This document shows positions 58,499 through 64,000 of a DNA stretch of 64,000 nt, in pieces. This stretch comes from an uncultured Prevotellaceae bacterium (GTDB lineage: Bacteria; Bacteroidota; Bacteroidia; Bacteroidales; Muribaculaceae), in NCBI GenBank assembly GCA_900317325.1, contig ONGE01000007.1, forward strand, positions 29,244-93,243, read 5' to 3'. Position 1 is the stretch's first letter. Each line of letters begins with the position of its first letter. The position numbers were made by a program, and so were the translations under genes. The notes under the pieces were generated by a model that searched no databases, had not been told where the DNA came from, and saw nothing but the letters and a program-made list of their open reading frames with translations.

Positions 58499-60529
58499 CT
58501 AGTGATTAGCAACGACCAACCGGTCGGTGGTCATCCGCTGCATGTATTGCTGGATAATGGCTTGCATGTGGCGCTCCATCTTGTTGCGCGTGTCGGTGGG
58601 CATCACACCCAGGACATTATTGGATAGGGTGGAGTCGCTGCGGAACTTGTAGGCGGCAGTGACCTGCTTCCCGTCGAACTGCAGGGCATAGTCTCCCCAA
58701 ACGTATTCGTAGCTGCTGCTCTCGGGCAGCCAGTGCAAGGCAAACCCGTCGTCAACCGGTGTGCCCAGCATGTCGCACCCGAAGGCGATGTAGGGCTTGT
58801 CATAATGCAGGTAGCCGAGCACGGTGGGCATGATGTCGATCTGCTCGACCACGCGTTCCTCGTCATAGCCGTGCAGTGACGCATCACCAGGGGCATACAG
58901 GATGATGGGTACACAGTAGTTGCCAAGGGTGGTGCAGTAGAAGGGATCGATCTGCTGGCTCACGTGGTCGGCTGTGATGACAAACAGCGTGTTCTTGAAC
59001 CACGGCTGTCGACTGGCGGTCTCAAAGAAGCGTTTCAGGGCATAATCGGTATAGGCGATGCACTGCTGCAAGGGGCGCTCACCTTGCGGGAAACGGCCCT
59101 TGTACTTCTCGGGAATGGCAAACGGATCATGGCTCGAGGCGCTGAACAGAGCCGTCATGAACGGCTCCTGCATCTTGCCCATCTGTTGGGCATAGAACTG
59201 GAAGAACTCCTCGTCCCAGATGGCCCAAGTGCCGTCAAAGTCCTCGTCTCCGTTGAAATTGGGGTCGGCATTGTACTCGTCGCGGCCATAGTAACGCTGG
59301 AAGCCAGTGGCGCGTGCAAAGGCGTGGAAACCCATCGAACTGTTCTGCGCTCCGTGGAAGAAAGCGGTTGTGTAGCCCTTGTTCTCGCCCAATTCCCGCG
59401 CCAGCCCCGACATGGCATTAAGCGATGCAGGGGTGAGGAACAGCGGCTCGACGAAGTTGGGCAGCGATGACAATACCGACGGCATGCCTTCGATGCTCTT
59501 GCGCCCATTGGCATAGGAGTACTTGTAGGTCATCGCTCCTTGTGTGATCAACGAGTCAAGGAAGGGCGTGAAACCCTGATAGGTTCCGTTTCTCAAGGTT
59601 TTGTTGTAGAAACCGATATGTTGCTTACTGTAACTTTCCAGAATAATGACCACGACGTTGCGAGGTGTAAAGGCAACGCTGTCGCTGGGCTGGTGGAGTG
59701 GGGTAAAGAGGGCCTGTGCCTCCTCGTCGCTCATGTAGTCGGGAACGACAAAGGGCGTCTTCTTCATTGTCCTGAAGATGGAGAACGGCGTGTTCAGCAC
59801 GATTCCCGTCTCGGCAGGGCGGTTGACATACTGGTTGGCATTGCTGATGGTGATGGGACGCGTGGCCTTGGTGAAACCGCCGCGTATGGCGCCGATGCAC
59901 AGCGGGATGGCCAGCACCAGCGATACCACCTGAACAATATAATACTTGCCTACTGAACCGCAATTTTTCCCGTTGCCCGCGTCACCTGCGTTATATCCGT
60001 TAATTCGGTTATATGCGTCTCCCCCCGGCTTGAACAGCTTCCAGAATGCCCAGGTCACCAACGCGGCCAGCAATACCAGATACCAGTGACTCAAGAACTG
60101 GCCACCGAATATCTTCAGCATCTCTCCAGTGCTCTCGTTGCTGAATTCGGCGAAAATAGACGCCGTGGTGCGCTTGCCCGTGAAGGGGAAATAGACACAA
60201 TCCATCAGGTTCATGTACACCGCAATGCTGTTGACCACAGTATATATCCATCGTGCCACCCTGTAAAAACCTGGCCGTTCCTTCCAGTGCAAGGGCAACA
60301 GGAACATCACCAGGATCACGGCGTTGGTGTAGAGGATGGCCGGTGTGTCGAACAACAGTCCGGCACCGAACAATCCCAGACCATGGCTCCAGGTCAGCGT
60401 GTCGGCATACAGCGACCAGTTGAGCATGGTGAAAACACCGCGGCACAGGGTGTAGGCGATATAAACCACCAGCAGGTTCCACAACAGCCAGCACACGGGC
60501 AATGACGGGATGGATAAATGTCGTTTCAT
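58499..60529 (-). CDS. LTA-synthase-like membrane phosphatase/phosphotransferase
   Basis: 676 residues: five N-terminal transmembrane helices (about 12-35, 50-80, 92-112, 148-165, 195-215) and an extracytoplasmic alkaline-phosphatase-fold domain (about 285-610). Metal and catalytic features are ILESYS (Glu298), a nucleophile region NGRKSIEGMPS with Ser345 at the LtaS threonine position, and ADHVSQ. Gram-negative relatives act as phosphoglycerol or phosphoethanolamine transferases on envelope glycans or lipids. A teichoic acid function is unlikely here. The ATG lies 4 bases from a -7-like TAATTTTG, so the mRNA may be leaderless. Confidence 0.82.
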   Translation of the reverse strand: MKRHLSIPSLPVCWLLWNLLVVYIAYTLCRGVFTMLNWSLYADTLTWSHGLGLFGAGLLFDTPAILYTNAVILVMFLLPLHWKERPGFYRVARWIYTVVNSIAVYMNLMDCVYFPFTGKRTTASIFAEFSNESTGEMLKIFGGQFLSHWYLVLLAALVTWAFWKLFKPGGDAYNRINGYNAGDAGNGKNCGSVGKYYIVQVVSLVLAIPLCIGAIRGGFTKATRPITISNANQYVNRPAETGIVLNTPFSIFRTMKKTPFVVPDYMSDEEAQALFTPLHQPSDSVAFTPRNVVVIILESYSKQHIGFYNKTLRNGTYQGFTPFLDSLITQGAMTYKYSYANGRKSIEGMPSVLSSLPNFVEPLFLTPASLNAMSGLARELGENKGYTTAFFHGAQNSSMGFHAFARATGFQRYYGRDEYNADPNFNGDEDFDGTWAIWDEEFFQFYAQQMGKMQEPFMTALFSASSHDPFAIPEKYKGRFPQGERPLQQCIAYTDYALKRFFETASRQPWFKNTLFVITADHVSQQIDPFYCTTLGNYCVPIILYAPGDASLHGYDEERVVEQIDIMPTVLGYLHYDKPYIAFGCDMLGTPVDDGFALHWLPESSSYEYVWGDYALQFDGKQVTAAYKFRSDSTLSNNVLGVMPTDTRNKMERHMQAIIQQYMQRMTTDRLVVANH

Positions 60530-60604
60530 GCCACAAAATTAGTAAAAACTCCTTGTTTTTAACTACTAGCGGCTCAAAATCTTGCGACTCTACGCGACTT
60601 GCAC

Positions 60605-60612
60605 TACTTTTG
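60605..60612 (+). promoter_or_regulatory. -7 box of the metallophosphoesterase gene
   Basis: TACTTTTG ends 9 bases before the ATG at 60622, implying a leader of only a few bases. On the other strand TAATTTTG (60541-60534) sits 4 bases before the divergent gene's ATG. Confidence 0.45.
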
Positions 60613-60621
60613 CAGCATAAA

Positions 60622-62016
60622 ATGAAAACCAGGTCAAAAAATATCAAACGATTAGTCGCCCTGCTGCTCGTTTTGGCATTAGCAGTTTGGGTGTCAACGC
60701 GGTGGCATGTGTGGTTCGGCAACCCCGAGGAACTGGCAGTCGAGCCGTTGACGGCTCCCGGCCATGTGCTGCTCACCTTCGGCGATGAGAATGAGTTGTC
60801 GCGCAACGTCAGTTGGCAATGCGACACGGTAGTGAAGCCCTCTTGGCTGGAACTGGCTTGTGACAGTGACACCATACACATCGAGGCACAGGGCGAGGTG
60901 TTCGAGTCCCGAAAAGGCAAAGCGGCCTACTATGTGGCACGTCTGCGCCAGCTGAAGCCTGGCACGCATTACCGCTATCGTGCTGTTGTAGGGTCTCACC
61001 TTGGCGTGGCCGAAAAATCTTCGCCGTGGTATAATTTCCGGACCTATGCTCCAAATCGTGACAAGTTCTCATTCCTCTTTATCGGTGACGTTCAGGACAC
61101 CATTGGCGGCATCGCCAACCGGCTGCTCATGGAGGCTTGGGCTCGCCATCCCGAGGTTGAGTTCCTCGTGTGCGGCGGTGACTTGACCGAGCGTCCTGCC
61201 AACCAGTATTGGGCCGAAACCTTCAATGACCTTGACAGCATCGGACAATCGATGCCCATCCTCAACGTGACCGGCAACCATGATTATTTCAAGGGTGTGA
61301 TACAGCGTCTGGAACGCCGTTTCCCCTTGATTTTCTCCTACTTCCTGGACTCTAAGGTGGATGACAACATGGTCTATACCTTGAACTATGGCAACACACA
61401 GCTTTTTGTGCTGGACAGCAACCGTGAGTTCTTCTACCTGTGGACCCAGCGCCAGTGGCTTGAAGATCAATTGCAACAGAGCAAGGCCAAGTGGAAGATT
61501 CTTGTCCTGCATCACCCGCTCTATTCCATCAAGGGTTCCAACAACAACATGACGCAGCGATGGATGTTCGACGACCTTGTGCGTCAGTATGGTGTTGATT
61601 TGGTCTTGCAGGGCCACGAGCACGCCTATGACCGCATGATTGGAAGCACCTATAAAAACGGTGCTCCGGCAGTTCCTGTTTACACCGTCAGCCATTGCTC
61701 GCCCAAGAATTATCGCATCTTGTTTGACGAGCGCTTCGACAAGTTCGGCATCTCCAGCCGCTATTACCAGACGGTGAGCGTGAGCGGTGATACCCTGACG
61801 ATGGCATGCTACGATGCCAACACCCATGCGCTGTACGACTCGCTGATGATTCATGTGTCGCCCGTTAAAGCGCATCTTGTGATTGATTTGGGTAAGGATA
61901 TCCCCGAGAATTTGGAGTACACCCCCGATCCTTCAAATAAAAAAGATCTCAAGTTTGCCGAGCGCATTCAGGAATACGTCAACCGCCATCCCGAGAGAAT
62001 GCAAACCAAAAACTGA
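60622..62016 (+). CDS. Membrane-anchored metallophosphoesterase (purple acid phosphatase-like)
   Basis: 464 residues. An N-terminal signal anchor (about 10-28, IKRLVALLLVLALAVWVS) is followed by an FN3-like domain (about 40-150, as in purple acid phosphatases) and a calcineurin-type domain (about 155-370). Metal-binding motifs are GDVQD, GGDLTERPANQYW, NVTGNHDY, LHHPLY and GHEHAYDR. The start is the ATG at MKTRSKN, because the codons before it run through the promoter. Substrate unknown. A phosphate-scavenging or lipid/nucleotide phosphatase role in the periplasm is inferred. Confidence 0.88.
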   Translation: MKTRSKNIKRLVALLLVLALAVWVSTRWHVWFGNPEELAVEPLTAPGHVLLTFGDENELSRNVSWQCDTVVKPSWLELACDSDTIHIEAQGEVFESRKGKAAYYVARLRQLKPGTHYRYRAVVGSHLGVAEKSSPWYNFRTYAPNRDKFSFLFIGDVQDTIGGIANRLLMEAWARHPEVEFLVCGGDLTERPANQYWAETFNDLDSIGQSMPILNVTGNHDYFKGVIQRLERRFPLIFSYFLDSKVDDNMVYTLNYGNTQLFVLDSNREFFYLWTQRQWLEDQLQQSKAKWKILVLHHPLYSIKGSNNNMTQRWMFDDLVRQYGVDLVLQGHEHAYDRMIGSTYKNGAPAVPVYTVSHCSPKNYRILFDERFDKFGISSRYYQTVSVSGDTLTMACYDANTHALYDSLMIHVSPVKAHLVIDLGKDIPENLEYTPDPSNKKDLKFAERIQEYVNRHPERMQTKN

Positions 62017-62049
62017 AGGCCAATGGCAATAAGCTAACACCTTTTTTAC

Positions 62050-62057
62050 TACCTTTG
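62050..62057 (+). promoter_or_regulatory. -7 box for prfA
   Basis: TACCTTTG, 21 bases before the prfA ATG. No strong -33 at standard spacing. Confidence 0.5.
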
Positions 62058-62078
62058 CAGCCAAATTCAGAAAACACT

Positions 62079-63188
62079 ATGGCAGAAAACGCATTATTAC
62101 AACGCCTTGATGGCCTGGATGCCCGATTTGAGGAAATCGGCACGTTGATTACCGACCCCAATGTCATCGCCGACCAGCGGCGCTACGTCAAGCTCACCAA
62201 GGAATACAAGAGCCTGGAGACCCTGCTCAATGCCACCCACCGCTATCGCAAGCTGCTCGAGGACATCGAGCAGGCCAAAGCCGTCCTTGATACCGAGAGT
62301 GATGAGGACCTGCGTGCGATGGCACGTGAGGAGATTGACGAGGGACAGGCCCAAGTGCCTAAACTCGAGGAGGAAATCAAGCTCTTGCTCATCCCTGAGG
62401 ACCCCGAGGACAGCAAGAACGTGGTGCTCGAGATTCGTGGTGGCACGGGAGGCGACGAGGCTGCCTTGTTTGCCGGCGACCTGGCTCGCATGTACACCCG
62501 CTATTGCGAGACCAAGGGCTGGAACGTGCAGATGTCCAGTTGCAGCGAGGGCGCTGTGGGCGGCTTCAAGGAAATCGTATTCAGCATCACGGGCGACAAC
62601 GTCTATGGCACACTGAAGTATGAGTCGGGCGTGCACCGCGTGCAGCGCGTACCCGTCACCGAGACTCAAGGCCGTGTCCACACCAGTGCGGCCAGCGTGG
62701 CTGTCCTTCCCGAGGCCGAACCGTTCGACGTGCACATCAACGAGGGCGAGATCAAGTGGGACACCTTCCGCAGCGGCGGTGCCGGTGGCCAGAACGTGAA
62801 CAAGGTGAACAGTGGTGTGCGTCTGCGCTACATGTGGACCAATCCCAACACGGGTGAGCAGCAGGAGATTCTCATCGAGTGTACCGAGACACGCGACCAG
62901 CCCAAGAACAAGGAGCGCGCCCTGGCACGCCTGCGTACCTTCATCTACGACCACGAGCATCAGAAGTATGTCGATGACATCGCTTCGCGCCGCAAGACCC
63001 TCGTCTCGACAGGCGACCGCTCGGCAAAAATCCGCACCTACAACTATCCGCAGGGACGCATCACCGACCACCGCATCGGTTACACCATCTACAACCTGCC
63101 CGCCTTCATGGACGGCGACATCCAGGACTGTATCGACCACCTCATCGTTGCCGAGAACGCCGAGAAACTCAAGGAAGCAGAGCTTTGA
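62079..63188 (+). CDS. prfA: Peptide chain release factor 1
   Basis: Terminates translation at UAA and UAG. Its 369 residues match the family. The stop-codon-reading region near 185-195 includes HRVQRVPVTE-QGRVHTSAA, and the GGQ peptidyl-transferase motif is in SGGAGGQNVNK (about 234-244). The start is the ATG giving MAENALLQRL. The short upstream in-frame stretch overlaps the -7 box. A terminator follows. Confidence 0.96.
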   Translation: MAENALLQRLDGLDARFEEIGTLITDPNVIADQRRYVKLTKEYKSLETLLNATHRYRKLLEDIEQAKAVLDTESDEDLRAMAREEIDEGQAQVPKLEEEIKLLLIPEDPEDSKNVVLEIRGGTGGDEAALFAGDLARMYTRYCETKGWNVQMSSCSEGAVGGFKEIVFSITGDNVYGTLKYESGVHRVQRVPVTETQGRVHTSAASVAVLPEAEPFDVHINEGEIKWDTFRSGGAGGQNVNKVNSGVRLRYMWTNPNTGEQQEILIECTETRDQPKNKERALARLRTFIYDHEHQKYVDDIASRRKTLVSTGDRSAKIRTYNYPQGRITDHRIGYTIYNLPAFMDGDIQDCIDHLIVAENAEKLKEAEL

Positions 63189-63213
63189 TGCTCGCTGTGC
63201 TATTTAGAGTTTA

Positions 63214-63262
63214 GAGAGGCATTCACATTCCGTTTGACAGGAGTGCGAATGTTTCTCTTATT
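63214..63262 (+). terminator. Terminator of prfA
   Basis: An 18-bp imperfect stem beginning GAGAGGCATTCACATTCC (with G-T pairs and one mismatch) around an 8-base loop, followed by TTATTT. Confidence 0.75.
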
Positions 63263-63426
63263 TGCAATTCTATGCGAGCAGACAATATTATCTTACTTAG
63301 TCTGTATCCTCATGGCTGAAGCGACCCTCTGCGGGTTGAGATTTTTGAATTGTTGACTAAAAGCAATTGTCTTAAGCTAATACAAAAGCTAATAGCTAAA
63401 AACTAATAGCAAAATACCCCAATTAC
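63263..63426 (+). other. Spacer upstream of the BspA-like gene
   Basis: No ORF of note. It contains a degenerate heptamer tract (see 63386-63413) and then the promoter boxes. Confidence 0.5.
63386..63413 (+). repeat. Degenerate seven-base repeat, TAGCTAA family
   Basis: Units AAGCTAA, TAGCTAA, AAACTAA and TAGCAAA in tandem. A further AAGCTAA copy lies at 63374-63380, out of phase by two bases. Confidence 0.65.
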
Positions 63427-63457
63427 TTTGTTTTTATCTGCTTTTTTATTATTTTTG
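63427..63457 (+). promoter_or_regulatory. Promoter of the BspA-like gene
   Basis: TTTG (63427-63430), a 19-base spacer and TATTTTTG (63450-63457). Excellent match, with a leader of about 27 bases. Confidence 0.82.
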
Positions 63458-63490
63458 CGACAAATAACATTATTCACCCTCTAAATTTCA

Positions 63491-64000
63491 ATGAATATGA
63501 AACACAGCAATTTACTCCTTAGAATGGTCGTCCTGGTGGCGGCCGTGATTTGCGCTATTGGCGCTGATGCAGCCGAAGCCTATGCCTGCTACACGTCGTC
63601 GAACACGACACTGACATTCTATTACGACAACCAGCGCAGCAGTCGTCCTGGCACGACCTATGACTTGAAAACAAGCTGGAATGCGCCGGACTGGTATGTC
63701 GACGGCACGAAAGACTATGTGACCAAGGTTGTCTTTAACTCGTCGTTTGCTGCGGCTCGTCCCACGTACGTTTACTTCTGGTTCTGTGGCATGAAGCGCT
63801 TACAATCCATCGTTGGCGTAGCATATCTCAACACCAGTGAAGTGGTCAACTTTGGCTACTTGTACCAGAATTGCAGCAGTTTGACCAGCATTGACGTAAG
63901 CCATTTTGACACGTCCAAAGCCACTAACATGGATTGCATGTTCGATCGCAGTGGTGTGACCAGCCTTGACTTGAGCAATTTCAATACATCAAACGTGACC
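63491..64000 (+). CDS. BspA-like leucine-rich repeat surface protein (5' part, cut by window end)
   Basis: The first 170 codons are open to the window edge. A signal peptide (about 1-26: MNMKHSNLLLRMVVLVAAV.., then Cys/Ala-rich) precedes repeats of the DUF285 type, with LTSIDVSHFDTSKATNMDCMF and the related SGVTSLDLSNFNTSNVT, the classical 20-25 residue BspA unit. Family members are Bacteroidetes or protist surface proteins involved in adhesion. The 3' end, repeat number and any C-terminal sorting or dockerin module are not visible. Confidence 0.8.
   Translation, partial: MNMKHSNLLLRMVVLVAAVICAIGADAAEAYACYTSSNTTLTFYYDNQRSSRPGTTYDLKTSWNAPDWYVDGTKDYVTKVVFNSSFAAARPTYVYFWFCGMKRLQSIVGVAYLNTSEVVNFGYLYQNCSSLTSIDVSHFDTSKATNMDCMFDRSGVTSLDLSNFNTSNVT

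Noticed and set aside
60502-60621. Forty-codon N-terminal extension of the metallophosphoesterase
   Set aside because: It runs through the divergent promoter and lacks coding character. The protein begins with a clear signal anchor at the later ATG.

Overview
The window is chromosomal DNA from a member of the Bacteroidales, most likely an uncultured gut lineage near Muribaculaceae or Prevotellaceae. The reasons are promoters with a TAnnTTTG -7 box and TTTG about 19-20 bases upstream, a 310-residue NusB, a DUF4835/PorD-type type IX secretion protein between recN and coaBC, a class III fructose-bisphosphatase, the dxs-trkA-trkH arrangement, and secreted proteins ending in dockerin-like or type IX-like tails. 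Coding density is high. There is no phage, insertion sequence, CRISPR array or rRNA operon.

Layout. 0-7.4 kb: DEAD-box helicase, class III FBPase, OmpA lipoprotein, class II (B12-dependent) ribonucleotide reductase. 7.4-10.7 kb (minus): YwqG-family protein, secreted GH29 fucosidase, CvfB-like S1 protein. 10.8-13 kb (plus): RsiV-like lipoprotein, rsmG, MBL-fold hydrolase. 13.1-18.1 kb (minus): an operon of ECF sigma factor, putative anti-sigma factor, DUF6108-like protein and outer-membrane barrel, with a second copy of the barrel upstream, then a secreted protein of unknown function and rlmH. 18.1-20.8 kb (plus): overlapping nadC, DAHP synthase/chorismate mutase and SDR genes. 21-31.6 kb (minus): housekeeping genes (NlpC/P60 lipoprotein, DUF5606, coaE, YbbR, yajC, nusB, rlmB, recN, porD-like, coaBC, DnaQ-type exonuclease, dnaN). 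31.8-34.4 kb (minus): DUF1015, Fur-family regulator, HAD phosphatase. 34.5-36.9 kb (plus): FAD oxidoreductase and SIMPL protein. 37-41.8 kb (minus): prs, U32 protein, nitrilase-type amidase, acyltransferase, small hypothetical. 41.96-42.15 kb: two tandem tRNA-Glu(CUC). 42.2-43.6 kb (minus): SAM methyltransferase and a small membrane protein. 43.8-57 kb (plus): C10 protease with dockerin, dxs-trkA-trkH, a repeat-built surface protein, then DUF362 - flavodoxin/cyclophilin/dockerin - flavodoxin - YqhD-like alcohol dehydrogenase. 57.1-57.3 kb: a promoter-terminator unit that looks like a small RNA gene. 57.4-64 kb: class C serine hydrolase, LTA-synthase-like phosphatase/transferase (minus), metallophosphoesterase, prfA, and the start of a BspA-like repeat protein cut by the window end.

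The most notable system is the 53-57 kb redox module: three of its four proteins carry export signals, although flavodoxins are normally cytoplasmic, and one fuses flavodoxin, cyclophilin-like and dockerin domains. Other notable points are seven-base-period tandem repeats in many spacers (one forms the C-terminus of the Fur-family protein), the duplicated barrel genes around the ECF sigma operon, and the candidate small RNA.
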